This document shows, in pieces, positions 48,269 to 60,815 of a DNA stretch of 64,000 nt. Origin of the DNA: Typha latifolia (taxonomy: Eukaryota; Streptophyta; Magnoliopsida; Poales; Typhaceae). Position numbers and translations under genes: made by a program. Location of the stretch: assembly GCA_019914945.1 (NCBI GenBank), contig CM034111.1, forward strand, positions 7,192,001-7,256,000, given 5' to 3'. How positions within the stretch are numbered: position 1 is the stretch's first letter; each line of letters begins with the position of its first letter. The notes beneath the pieces were generated by a model. That model was not told the DNA's origin and ran no database searches. It was given only the letters and a program-made list of their open reading frames with translations.

Positions 48269-49936
48269 AAGTCACCCCCTTGGAGTGCTAGCGGGTACAG
48301 GTCTTAACCAGAACATCTCTCCTTGGATCTGCACCTCGCCTCCATCGCACCTGCTATTGGTCTGCAAGATTGTGCTGTCTTTATTGGCTACATCGAACTT
48401 GATGGTTGGAGTCACCCCCAACCCAATCTGTTGCACCAAACTTCTCATCCATGAAATTATGTGTGTTGCCTGAGTCGATTAGTATCTCGACTTGGTGCTT
48501 CTTGATCAAACCCTCTACCCATAGGGTCGGGGTGCACATAAGCCTGAATAATTGTAGCCTCAACTAAGCAGCACCTCGTCCTCTTGGTTTGCAATCTCCT
48601 CTCCGTTGATGCATGACTCAGTTTCCCCTCCCTGTGTCCTCTGAGGAACATGATTGTCGCCGATTAATTTTTGCACTTATGGCTCGTAGTGAACTTCTCG
48701 TCTAAGTAGAAGAATAACCCTAGGCCCTCCTTTCCTCGATCAGTGCTAGGGTGAGTCGTCGGGACAAGCTCCTCCATTGCCCTCCGACGTCGGTTAGAGG
48801 AGGAGCATTAGGCGGTAAGGGCTTCCCCTTTGTGGTTGAGAGGAAGCACCGAAACCAACATCTCTAGCCTGTAGAGGTTATGGTGCCTTGGAGCTTCTTC
48901 TTTAGCTTCCTAACCTTCTCTTTCATCATATCTACTTTAGAAAAGGCCTCCAACAATGTCCTAGGTTGCATGGCATTGATCTCCACCTGTATGTCAGACT
49001 TGAGTCTATATTGATGAAGGTGCTATGAGGGGCCGAGTTTGACCAACCCGGTACGTGGTTGCAAACCCTCTCAAACTCTTTCAGATATGCCCGGACCGTG
49101 GTTCATTGAATCAGCTAGTCAAGATTGCTTAGAAGTCTTCATACTCAGCTGGACCAAATTGAGTACACAGAGCAAACGCAAACTCATCCCAAGACAAAAA
49201 TGACTTGGAACCATTTGATAGTGACATCGTCCAAGTGGAACAAGGCTATTAGGACCTTCTAGTGATCTGGGGTCCCTTGGTAGGCGAGAATTGATCTGTT
49301 CGATAAACTAGTCTAGTGGATTGCGTCTAACAAAATTTGGGAACTTGAGTTGTTTAGTTTGGACTTGAGCCCTTCCAAATAGCCCATCTTCATAGATTAC
49401 ATGTCCTCATTCCCCGTGCGACTACCTTCTGCCATGTGGAACAAGGCCCTACTATGGCATCGACTCCATGGCCCATTGGTTTGGACCATTGCCTACCGGT
49501 TGTTCAAGCCAATCTTGGGCCACAGGCTGCTCAACCGTTGGTCTTTGTGCATGTGGTTCATGCCAAGGTCTACATTGCTTTGTTTCGAGCCAAACCCTAG
49601 CTGGTGGGAGCTTGGTCCAAGTCCTAGGTGCAGGTGGTTCAGGCCAAGCCCTCGGTGCTGTTGGGTCATACCAAGCCCTAGCCAATGGACAGGGTGGAGT
49701 TTCAGTGGACCGAACTCCATCTCATGCACCTAACCCTGATAGGGTTGGCCCTTGCTGTGCACGCTCAAGGGATGGGTTATCCTCATCTTCAATCGATTCA
49801 ATGCTCATCGACTCGCAAGCTGCAGTAACCCTCTCTATTTGTGCTCGTGGCATTCATTCATTACGGAGTTCACGAATAGCGGACACCATCTCCACTGTGA
49901 ATGCTTATATTGATTGCAAGGACTATAACATCTCTG
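48269..49936 (-). pseudogene. Ty3/gypsy gag-protease remnant 1
   Basis: Read downwards from 49936: a gag start with SAIRELRNECHEH, a Pro/Trp-rich segment (49452-49685), the capsid region (49400-48900), a zinc knuckle that has lost cysteines (48670-48715, FFYLDEKFTTSHKCK), and the aspartic protease motif ILIDSGNTHNFMD (about 48450-48490). Many stops lie between. It is cut at the left by the LTR-like fragment and at the right by LTR A6. Confidence 0.75.
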
Positions 49937-52307
49937 TGTAACACCCAAACCTTAACACGTGCATGGCACGAGCCCACACGGCACATGCCCATGCTTATAT
50001 TAGTTGCCGACAATCAAATAAATCTCTATTAACACCATAATTTAATCCATAACATTTAAACTAAGAATAACACAAGTCTGACTGTCAACAATATACAGAT
50101 AACCCTAATAGGGCCCCACACAGGCCACAACACATCATTAAGAGCATTTTACTATTACATATACACAACGGTGGTATATACATAATTACACAAGTACAAT
50201 GTCACATGCTAAAATATAAGACAAAGATAAAGACACTCTGATATGAAAACTGATGTATCATATAACATAAAGCATCTAGCATATAACACTAACCACATTC
50301 TACTCTTCACCCGCTGGCAAGACCTCTAAGGGAGTATCTTGCTCCACTTGTTCACCTGGGTTTTTGGACAGGAGAAAACAAATAGTCATGAGTAAAATGC
50401 TCAGTGAATAGACGTTACCTCGAATCAGTGATGCCAAACAGAGTAAATCATGTATTAGATAAAATGAATCTGATACGATCAATCCAGGATTATGTTTGAT
50501 CTATCTTGTTATCAAATCCGGGCAGGACCTTGCACGGAATTTAGAAGGAGATTCCTCAAGATATAGCTGTCGGAACAATGTGACAGTTTGATAGCCCTAG
50601 AAAAGAGCTTTCCAAGGAATCTAATTTTAGGTGAATCGGACGGCGAGATACGGAGATATCTTCGGATAAGTGGGCGAACATCAAGGAGTTTGATTTGCAA
50701 GATTCAAGACTAGAATGTGATTTTGGATCTGTGGATGGAGGCATGGAATCCTAGGTGAAATATGGAGGTGGTAGGCCAGAGGTAATGGGTGGCACTGGCA
50801 AGGAAGGTGATGGGGAAGGATTATGGATGGTGGAAAGGGTTAGGGCGAAGGTAGAGGGAGATTTGAAGAAGGGGGAGGAGAGAGCCGCCCCTAAGGGACT
50901 AGGGTGAGTGGCCGGTCGAGGGAGGCTAGAGGCGGCGGTGCCGTGGAATGAGGGAACGAGAGGGAAGGAGAGGATGAGATTAGGGCAAGAAACTTAATTC
51001 ATTGATTATTATTCTCTTTTTCGTTTCCATCCACACCTTAAGAGGCTAACCAAACAAGTAATTAACCCAAGAAACAGTGGATTTCTGTTGACCGCGTTTG
51101 AACGGGGTTGCGTTATCTGTCGATGCAAACGTATGCGGGCGTTCGAACAGGATCAAGCGCATCAGAACGCACAATTTGCATATTTTTCTTTGAATAAAAC
51201 GCTAACATAATAAGAAAAGAAACCCGTAAGGTATATCCATGCTCGAGGCGACTAGGTGAAGTTCGAATCGTATTAGAATCACATACGAGTATTATGTCAT
51301 GAATGAGTATATGAATGTATCCTCAATATTATATAAATGAAATATAGATATCATGTCATAACTGATCAAAGTATATAATTCTTGATAATCTATAAACAAT
51401 TCCCATGTCATGCCATCATCATAACTCTCTCTCAATATGACACATATGATGCATGATCCATGACCATGCTATGATATCAAATGCAACCACATATAATGAA
51501 TATTGGCCACTCAATAATTAGGTATATCAGGATGATGAAATCATATGCATTTCTCAACATCACGATCATCACCGATATCTCGGTATAATATCATCTTACT
51601 AGACCACTATGCACAGTCAACACTCAGTACCTGGTCCCATCCACATGGCCAAAAGCTCAAAGCATATTCTACCATACGTTAAAGGTATCTCAGTCATAAT
51701 CATACCTTGCCATAAGCTAAGGGTATATCAAAATCCATCCAGATTGAGTACCCCACTAGTTAATAGAAATCACATGAGGTAACTCGCCACATGCATGCCC
51801 TAGCAAACGGCAGGTGTTTGATTGTCTGTGCACACAGACTCAACTGACCTCGGACATGGGCCACGAGATATCGTATATCAGCGATCATAATTATCACTCT
51901 AGGCAACCTTAACCCTAGCGCCTACTCAGGTACCCTCATGATTTTTCTATTAACTTTCCTATCAATGAGATTTATGCATTTCCTTTTATATGATAGAACA
52001 CACGCATATATCCAGTACTATAACAAGTCATGCATATCAGGAATTTAGGTGGTAAGGAAGTTCAGAGGAAAATAATGCAATGAAGTTTCCAACCATATAT
52101 CTAACACATGCATATCCCTACTAGTCCATCACATGCATACTCATGCTAGAGATCATCTCAATATAAAGTCATAACAGTATAATCATCTCTAATCATCTCT
52201 ACATGTCATCAACATACTCATATTCCAGATCAGTTTAATCAATGCATGAAAAAATATGCTCGACTGAAATCATCTCTAGAAAAGGTTATATAATCATGCT
52301 GAAGGCA
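49832..52307. repeat. Segmental duplication, copy 1 (nested locus)
   Basis: Matches 62816-64000 through the gag scrap, the LTR A start and the solo LTR B start, in the same order and with the same junctions. Copy 2 lacks 50686-51903 and about 85 bases near 50510-50595. Confidence 0.85.
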
Positions 52308-52850
52308 AAAACATGCATATATATAATTATATAATATATCCTAATTTGAGAAAGGCATCTAGAGGATAAGACTACTCACCACGATTGTAATTACCAAACA
52401 ACCACTCATACACGTTGCTACAACAACGATCAGTCCTTGATAGCTAGGTTCACGGGCCGCAATGGAGGGGGATGGCCACTGGTGGCCACTCAGCGGCCCA
52501 CTTCTCATTGGCGGCTCGGTCTTCTGGCAACCCCGAGGAGAAATAGTGAGAGGTAGATAGCTAGAGAGAGAGAGAAAGAGGCTCATCAGCAAGTAGGAGG
52601 CCCGACGACGACTGTTCCCGGTGGTCGGTGGCTGCTGGGGGACTAGAGGGAGAAAGAGAGAGCTAGAGGGAGAGAGAGAGGTCGAGAGAATGAGATGAGG
52701 AGAAAGAGATAATTAGAGAGAGAGGGGACAGGGTGGTCAAGTGGCGGCGGCAGAGTGGCCGGTCGGCTCGGTCCCACCTCCATGCGCCGTCGCGACGTGA
52801 AGACAGAGTGGCTCGATGGAGGTGTATGGCACCTCCACCAAAGGATTTTA
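49937..52850 (-). mobile_element. Family-A LTR (copy A6), minus strand, with solo LTR B inside
   Basis: Begins TGTAACACCC at 49937 directly in gag sequence. Inverted family-A blocks follow: GC tail, 'ttattcac' block, palindromic repeats, AT centre, then purine-rich sequence (52550-52740). The opposite LTR terminus is not found before minus-strand gag sequence starts near 52950, so the LTR is truncated at that end. It is interrupted by solo LTR B (50471-51275). Confidence 0.7.
50471..51275 (-). mobile_element. Solo LTR, family B
   Basis: 805 bp in inverted orientation: left TGATACGATC, right GAATCGTATTA (the final TCA mutated). Exact 5-bp duplication GAATC at 50466-50470 and 51276-51280. It aligns along its length to the inverted 5' LTR at 56600-57477, including 'agaaaagagctttccaa' and the TTCGAA palindrome zone (51090-51165). 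Confidence 0.92.
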
Positions 52851-52949
52851 GAAATTGCAGCAGTCGGATCAATCTTGCTCGACTCGATTTGGTTGGATCG
52901 GTCCAAACTAGCGTTTGTTTAACTCGTCATTTGCGTCCCTTTGAAGGTG

Positions 52950-54700
52950 AGCTCAATCACTCTTGATCCATCATAGCAAGTTCCCTTAAGTTTTGATTTA
53001 TTGGGAGGATTTGGACTCAAAAGAAAGGCTAAATCGGCCAAACTGATTTGACATGAGTTTGACTCTACCCGTCGTAATGTCACACTCACAATGGTCTCAG
53101 GTGGAGTTGTCGGTGGCCGAGACAAATCCAGAGTGTCTCCCTTAGCCCAATAAGGTTTAGGCAGCCTCAACATCTATAATAAGTCTTCAGGACACCCAAT
53201 TTGGGGCAGCCCAACCATCAATTAGAAATTGGCGCTAGTACTTCGCCAAATTCCATTCCACTGCATATGTTGGCTTTTAAACTTGAAGTCTAGCCACATA
53301 TCCTTGGAGTCAAATGTAACGAAACCCAAGCATAGAGTCATTGAGTGCCTAACACGACATCCGCTCCTCGAAGAGCCAATAGGTGAAGGTCCAATTCCAA
53401 GGATGTTCTTGGAGCTTCAAGTTTACTCGTCGGCATAGAGTATTTGCTCGAAAGGCAGTGCTGTCTCTAGTTATCGCGTCGAAGCCTAAGATTGGATCCA
53501 ATGTCAAGCCCATTCTCTTGGACCAGATACATCCACAAAGTTGTGGCTGCTATTGGTGTCGATGAGTATCCACATGTCATGGCCTTTACACATCAGCAAC
53601 TTGAAGAGTAGTTCTTGTGGTGAATTCGACAAAAGCATTGAATGAAATTTTCGCTTGGACTTCACTATTTTTCAGAGGTCTTTGAACAACAATCTCTTCA
53701 TCTAAAACCTCGAGCTACAACATCATCTTCTTCCACGTCATCTAGCACCATCATCGTTGCTGCCATTTGAGCACATTTTGTATCCCGACATGTATCTTTT
53801 GTCATAATAGAAACAAAGCCCTTGCGCTCTTCTATCTTCCACTTGGGCTTGTGTGAGTCACTGAATAGGGTTCCTCACTTTTGGAATTGACTATGGAAGG
53901 GGGCAAATACTAGGTGTACGTGATAGGCCAATCGATGTGCCGAGTGTGGCTATGGGCTGCTAGTGCACATCCTTCACCTCTAGTTCTGTCCAACAGATCC
54001 TTGATATGTTCCGAAGATCTTTTAGCTTCTCCTCCATCACTAAGCAGTAGAGAAATCCTCGAGAAGGGCAGCTAGTCTGAACAGTTTCACCTAGCCTTGG
54101 ATGTGCCGTAAAGGCCACTCATGAACGTGCTTTTGAGTTGGGAGTTTGTCTAGCCCCTTACTCGATTGCTTACACGTCCAAACTCTTTGGTATGCCCTTA
54201 CCATAATCTTTTGGATTAGCTTGGTGAGGGCAGCTTAGAAGTCTTCTGTTACAATCATCGATGAGGGAATAGATCTCAATCCACATTGCAATACTGGAAA
54301 GAACTTTAACACAGTCAAACGCACTCGCCAGAAGTGGTCTTATTTTGATAAAAAAAACTGATCTAGATCGAGATGGGTTGGTCTTGTCCAATTTATATCA
54401 TAATCAAGAACTGTAACATCTTCATAGCCGAAAGGTCCAAACTAAATGCAGATGGTATTGGCAAATTATTCCCACATCCGATATGGCTGAGCTCTCCGAG
54501 GTAGAATCATGCCAATAACACCTTTTATGCAGTAGGTATTTGCTGGTATCAAAAAAAAAATTCCACTTGATAGACCCAATCGGGTGGATTGCCTCCATTA
54601 AATTGCGAAAAGTTGAGGCGAACGGTTACAACTTGGATGGCAACTTCTTCTTCCTCTGGTGGAAACACTCTCCTTCTTTCTAGTTTATACCAGCAGCTCT
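52950..54700 (-). pseudogene. Ty3/gypsy gag-protease remnant 2
   Basis: Read downwards: gag with FNGGNPPDWVYQVEFFF (54540-54660), the capsid region, a damaged zinc knuckle GLCFYYDKRYMSGYKMC (about 53790-53840, two zinc ligands lost), a protease active site DTN instead of DTG/DSG (ILIDTNSSHNFVD, 53530-53575), and post-protease sequence to about 52950. Many stops. It follows directly on RT-integrase sequence with no LTR between. Confidence 0.75.
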
Positions 54701-56599
54701 AGATGCAATATCCTATTGCGAATGTTCGATCCTGGTGTCGTCGATTGTAGATCAACTTCATCCGGTTATGTGCAACTACAAAGTTGGCCTTCAGTCATTG
54801 AATCTGAGTATCCCTATCCATAAGAGTTTTCTCGATGTCCGTGTGTTCCATCTATCAAGTCGGTGCGTAGGAGACTAAGGTAGGAGGTGGTCTACCATAA
54901 ACTACCTCAAACGACGTGATTTTTGTGGTAGTGTTCCCACTCCGCCCATGGTAAGAAGTGGAGCCACCGCCTTGGCTGCTCTCTAGCATAGCACCGTAGG
55001 TATTGCTCTAAACACCGGTTCAAGACCTTTGTTTAACCGTCTATCTGTGGATGGTATGCCGAGCTCATCCTAAACGTCGTGCCTTGTAGACAAAAGAATT
55101 CTTCCCAAAACTTACTAGTGAACACCGGATCTTGGTCGGACACAACAGATCATGGTATCCTTGAAGTTTAGCCACATCGCGAATGAAGACCTTCGCTACC
55201 TTCCATGTGGTGTAGGGGTGGGCGAGCGCTGAGAAGTGCGCATACTTGGAGAGGCGGTTGATCACCACTATTATAACCAATCGCCATTGGATGGTCGATA
55301 GGCTTTTTAATGAAGTCCATGGAAATATCTTCCCAGATTTGCTCGGGCACGAGAAGGGGTTGGAAAAGGTCGGCTAGTCGAGTCAAATATGCTTTGGCTC
55401 GTTGGTTGACTTCACATGTGCGGATGTAACTAGTTGCACACGTCTTTCTTCATGCCGGTCCACCAGCAATTGAGGCATAGTTGCTTGTGGGTCCGAAAGA
55501 TGCCCTCGTGGCTCACGACGGGTGAGTCGTGGAAGTGGCTAATCAAGGCGGTCTGCAAGTCTACATTAGTTGGGATTAGGATCCGATCCCCCTTGAACAC
55601 TAGTCCGTCTTGCGTGATGTATTTGATCTGACTTGATGGGTCTTGAGTCACCTGAGCCATAATTTCCACTAGGCTTGGGTCCTTCAAGGTGGCTTCCCTA
55701 ATCCAGTCCAACAAGGGGAGGGTTGGAATCGATACGATGGCAAGCTTGGCAGCATCAGGTTGACACAAGAGTGCATCTGCTGCGCCATCCTCTGAACGCT
55801 TTTTGTAAACCAAGTCATAGTCATACCCGAGCAACTTGGAGAGCCACCTTTGTTGCGCTGGAGTGTGGATCCTTTGCTCGAGTAAGTAGGGCAGACTTCT
55901 TTAATCAGTGCGCACTGTGAACAGCCTTCCGATGAGGTATGGCATACCACTTGCTAATAGCGTGGACCACGACTAACATCTCTCGCTCATACATCGATAA
56001 TTGGCACGACCGTTGCGAGAGGGTGTTGGTCACGTAGGCTACGGGTCGCCCTTGTTGCATCAAAATTGCGCCGATCCCAGACCCTGGTGCGTCACACTCA
56101 ACAACAAAGGTCATGGTGAAATCTGGTAGGGCTAACACAGGCGCCTTAGTCATGGCTTGCTTAAGTTCTTCAAATGCGCATTCCGCCTTGTCATCCCACT
56201 CGAACCCACCTTTGTAGAGTAGGGTAGACGCGGTTGCAATCTTCCTTTCGCCCTAGATGAATTGACATAGTAGCCGGTGAGACTGGGGAAGCTTCGAAGC
56301 TCCTTGGGCGTCTTTGGTCGTGGCTAGCGCACTATGGTAGCCACCTTCGCGGGATCAGCCTCCACACCTACGAAGGAGATGAAGTCCCTAGGTATTCAAC
56401 TCGTGGCTACCCCAAAAGGCACTTGCTTTTCTTCACTTTCAGCCGTTGCGCCTGTAATATCTCCATGAGTGTACGTAGGTGGTGTAGATGCTCCTCTCTC
56501 GATCGATAGTAAAGGTGGATGTCGCCAAAAAACACCAAAACATACTGTCAAAGAAGTGGGCGAAACACATCATTTATCAGCCCTTGAAAAGTTGTCGGG
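54701..56599 (-). pseudogene. Ty3/gypsy RT-RNase H-integrase remnant
   Basis: Read downwards: RT from PTTFQGLINDVFRP and VLVFFGDIHLYYR (family VLVFFDDILVYS; the DD pair is GD here), RNase H (FVVECDAPGSGIGAIL, 56080-56130), the integrase zinc region (HFHDSPVVSHEG, about 55500), the integrase core with DISMDFIK (55330), VSDQDPVF, and HPQIDG-stop-TKV, where the catalytic Glu is Lys. The C-terminal RT start is cut exactly at the family-B 5' LTR (56600), so that element inserted into this RT. Confidence 0.85.
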
Positions 56600-57477
56600 T
56601 GATATAATTCGGACTTCACCGATGTCGTCTCGAGCATGGATACACTTTAGGGGTGTCTTTTATTTTATTTAGTGTTTATTTCATAGAAAAATAAGTTTTC
56701 TGTATTTTTCGTTCGAACGCGGGTGGAGTACGTTCGAACGCGATTGTGAACGCCTGTATTAGGCACAAAATATGCATTCGAACACAAATACAAAGAACAC
56801 AAAATATGCATTCGAACGCTATCAAGCACGTTCGAATTCCCGCATCAGGATCACATCGACAGAGATCACTTTTTGTGCATTCAAACACAGTTGGCGAAAA
56901 TCCACTATTTCTAGGGTTAATAATTGCCATTTTTGAATTGTTTTGTTAGCCTCTAAAGCTGTGGATGGCAACCAAGGAGTCATGATTGAATGAATTGAGT
57001 TTTTGCCCTAGTATTCTTCTTCTTCTTCTCTCTCGTTCTCGTTCCCTGACGCCGGCCGCTTCTAGCCTCCCTCGACCGGCCACTCACCTTAGTCCCATAG
57101 GGCGGCCCACTCCTCCCCCTTCTTCCACTCTCTCTATTACCTTGCCCTAACCCCTTCCATCATCTATAGTCCTTCCACCGCCACTTACTCACCGACGCCA
57201 CCCCATTACTGCCGATCTACCAATATCCACGGATCCATAGACGGACCGGACCCCCTGACGTTCCTCTACTTATTAGACGATATCTCGAGATCCCACTGAC
57301 CAATTTTCTTGAAATTAAATTTGTTGGAAAGCTCTTTTCTAGGTCTACAACAAATCAAAATTTCACGTTGCTCCAACAGCTGCAACTTCTAGAATCCTTT
57401 TCCAAAGTTTCTTGTTAGATCATGTCTAGATTTGAAAACGAGAGAGATCAAACCTTAGCCAAGGGGAGATCGTATCA
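56600..57477 (+). mobile_element. 5' LTR of the family-B gypsy element
   Basis: 878 bp, TGATATAATTCGG to CGTATCA (TGATA..TATCA ends). It contains TTCGAA palindromes (56711-56850) and a CT-rich segment (57017-57130). It is followed by a primer-binding site. The base before (tcggg, 56595-56599) should recur after the 3' LTR, but that LTR is truncated. Confidence 0.88.
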
Positions 57478-57481
57478 AGAG

Positions 57482-57494
57482 TGGTATCAGAGCC
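57482..57494 (+). promoter_or_regulatory. Primer-binding site (initiator-Met tRNA)
   Basis: TGGTATCAGAGCC starts 4 bases after the LTR end, the standard plant gypsy primer site. Confidence 0.9.
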
Positions 57495-57533
57495 ACCATT
57501 TCTCGAACACGCGCTTTCGATGATGACCACCAG

Positions 57534-60500
57534 AGCTATGACTACACGGCGAAACGAGGAGGAAAGATCTCCCCAATAGAGGGGGAGACAGCTGCGAGAA
57601 CTTCCACCCGTGGAACTGCTCGACCAAATCTAAATACCGAAGAGCCTAGTGTTCAAGCCATGATTTGGTCTCTTTCCGAGAAAATGGTCATCAATAACCA
57701 GATGATGATGGAGAAGATGCGAGAAATACAGGCGACAAGAGAAGCCATAGCGAACGGGAATGCACAAACGACCCCACGATGCGAGCCCACCCCCATGAAC
57801 CCGCCGTCACCAGTTCAGAATTTGCTTCAACAAGAACCTCTACTGCCACCATCCTATGGGCAGAGAAAAGCAATGATGGTTCCACCAAGCCAAGTTGCGG
57901 GTGAGCCCATCAAACGGGCGAACCAAAATTGAGATCATCTTGGAGATCTAGATCCTTAGGCGGGGCAATACGAACTGGAACCACGCTGAGGTAACCAAAA
58001 CCGAAGAAGGGATCATCAACCATTCATGGTGCATCCTCCTCCGGTTAGACAAGGACTTGGATATGATGCGGATCGAGACAACGGTATCCGTGGGCAAATC
58101 GTGTGTCTCGAATTTCCCAAGTTCAAAGGTGGTGACCCGATCGATTGGTTGTATAGGGCGAAACAATTTTTCACGTACCAAGGTACAACGGAAGAATATA
58201 AGGTGACACTTGCGAGCTTCCACATTTAAGATGCGGACTTCACTGGTTTCGAGCAGCCAATGCCCATGAAACGATTGAAAGTTGGGCCGATTTCTGCACC
58301 GATCACAAGGCAATTTGGAACTTCCGGGTATGACGACTTCGATGCTCTCCTCTCTAAGACGGTGCAAAGGACCACTGTTGGGGCATACCAAGAAGAATTT
58401 GAGAGGATAAGTAGCCGATGGCAACCTCCATGGTCGAATCAACAACTTCCTAGCACCTTCATCTTTGGGCTGTGGGGAGACATACAAGTCGACGTGAGGG
58501 CTTTAAGGCCTAGAATCTTAAAGGAGGCCTTCAAAGATGCAGTACTCATGGAAGACAAACATCGAGCCATGAAGATACACTTCAAATAGAACTGAACGAG
58601 CCAAGAAAGCCGCAATTGGGTTCGGCCTACCATAGCAGCAGGAAATGTTACCAACGTACCAAGAGCCGTTGCTGCAATGGTGCCTCCTCGAGCACCCTTG
58701 AAGCCCTCCCAAGATGTGAAGTATGCACCTAGAGGTCCAAGTTGAGCATTCACAGCAGCTCAAGTTTAGCAGCAAAGAGACAAAGGCCTATGCTTTCGTT
58801 GTGATGAGAAGTTTGTACTCGGACATCGCTGTGCTAAACTGATGGGATAAGTGATACTAATAGACGGATTGGAGGTGGCTGAGGATGAGATTACAACTGA
58901 AGATGAGGATGTCGCTGTACAGCAAGGAGGAGTAGCTGAGGAGCAACCTGTGGAGGACATGATAGCCGAAATCTCCCTCTACGCCTATTCTGAGACAGTC
59001 GCACCAAAGACTTTGCGGGTAAACTGTGTAGTCAAGAAAACCACAGTGAGAATCTTGATCAACACTAGGTCCACCCACAACTTCATTGACAAAAGGTTTC
59101 TTAGGAAGACAAGGCTCGAGTGGAACCCACAGATGGGTTCGATGTGACGATTCGAGATGGCACCACGTTGCGGGCAGATTTTATTTGTGGAAGTGTGGAG
59201 TTGAAGGTGCAAGGCCAAATTTTCACATTGGATATTTATCCGTTGGCCTTGCGGGATGCCGACATCATCTTGGGGACTCAATGGCAAGAACAACATTGCA
59301 ACCACTATTTGAACTTCCAAGCGTACCCGCAAGTGAGCTAACTTCTTTCTTAGAACCCACTTTTCCCTTTTTCTCAGATTTGTGGAGAGCCAGCGCAGAG
59401 GATATTGATTTGGTCCAACTCATGGAGGAGATGAGAGAGAAGCCCATCGAGCCACCCCGAGCACGAGGAGCGCGACGTGTTGGTACTCGAGCACGGGTGG
59501 ATCAAGGTACCTACGGACGAAGAGCTACGGAGACTATTGATGGCACACTTCCATGATACTCCAATAGCATGCCATGAAGGGGTCTTACATACCTACAAGC
59601 GGCTGGCCCAAAGCTGTATATGGATAGCAATGAAGTCGGACGTGAAGAAATGTGCGTGAATGCCAAATCTTCCAATGAGTCAAATCGGAGACGCTCAAAC
59701 CAAGCGAGCTATTGCAACCATTGCCAATACTGGAGCATATTTGGGAGGACATCTCCATGGACTTCATCAAGGGACTACCGGAGGTTCGAGTCCAATCGGT
59801 GGTGTTTGTTGTGGTGGATAAGCTGAGCAAATAGGCTTATTTGATAGCACTGATGCACCCGTTTTCAGCGAAGAATGTTGCTGAATTTTTTTTCGGAAAG
59901 TGGCACGCTTGTACGAGATGCCTAGGACGATCGTGTCAGATCGGGGTCACATCTTCATTAGCGAGTTTTGGTCCAAGTTCTTCAGATTTCAAGGGACTCG
60001 AGTCAACCTTAGTTCAGCTTATCACCCCGAGACGGATGGCCAAACCGAGGTGATGAATCGCAAACTAGAACAATACTTGCGTTGCTTTGTGGCGGACCGA
60101 CCAAAAGATTGGGTCAAATTCCTTCCATGGGCACAGTGGTCTTACAATACAGTTCATCACTCTAGCATCGGCATGACCCCCATTGAGATGGTTTATGGAC
60201 ACACTCCCCGTCTTGCGTGCCTACGATAGACTCATAGCGGCGGATCACACCGAGTTCGACTTGGAACTTGCGGACCGAGATGAAACCTTGAGATAGCTCA
60301 AGATTCACCTAGCATCAGCCCAAAACCGCATGAAGCAGACTCATGACAAAAGCCAGTGTGAGCGAGAGTTTGAGGTTGAGCAATTGGTGTTCATTCAAGC
60401 TCAACCGTATTAACAATCCACATTGAGGTCGATTTTGAACCAGAAGTTGGGTCACAAGTACTACGGGTCATATCGAGTGCTACAACGAATCAGACCGGTA

Positions 60501-60787
60501 GCTTATCGGTTGGACCTACCTGAGGGAACCCGGATCTATCCGGTTTTCAAATTGTCGGCACTGAAGGCCCAGATCGGGCCTAACCATGTGGTGGGTTCGG
60601 CCTTGCCCAAACCAGTGGAGGAAGATAGCCCAACTGAACCGGTCTGAGGCTTACACTGTAGGAGAAGATACCCTGGATCTAGGTTGGAGACAGAAATGTT
60701 GATCGAGTGGCTAGGCAAGCCTACTGACGAGTCTACCTAGGAGCTCGAGTCGGATATCATGGATCGCTTTCCCAATTTCACACCTTG
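57534..60787 (+). pseudogene. Chromovirus-like gypsy polyprotein, broken, without RT and RNase H
   Basis: Order: gag N-terminus (57660-57932), capsid (FPKFKGGDPIDWLYRAKQFF, 58110-58170), zinc knuckle GLCFRCDEKFVLGHRCAK (58780-58840, complete), protease (ILINTRSTHNFID, 59055-59095; catalytic D now N), then from about 59480 the integrase zinc region (HFHDTPIACHEG), the core with SMDFIKGLP (59755), VSDRG (59935), AYHPETDGQTEVMNR (60020-60060), and a chromodomain-like end (EMLIEWLGKPTDEST-stop-ELESDIMDRF, 60693-60770). About 2 kb of RT/RNase H is missing between protease and integrase. Frameshifts and stops are frequent. The chromodomain places it among chromoviruses, Reina-like by impression. 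Confidence 0.85.
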
Positions 60788-60815
60788 AGGACAAGGTTGG
60801 GGAACCGTGGTGGAT

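Noticed and set aside
49452..49733. Plus-strand open frames with Trp/Pro repeats
   Set aside because: Shadow of the Pro-rich segment of minus-strand gypsy gag.
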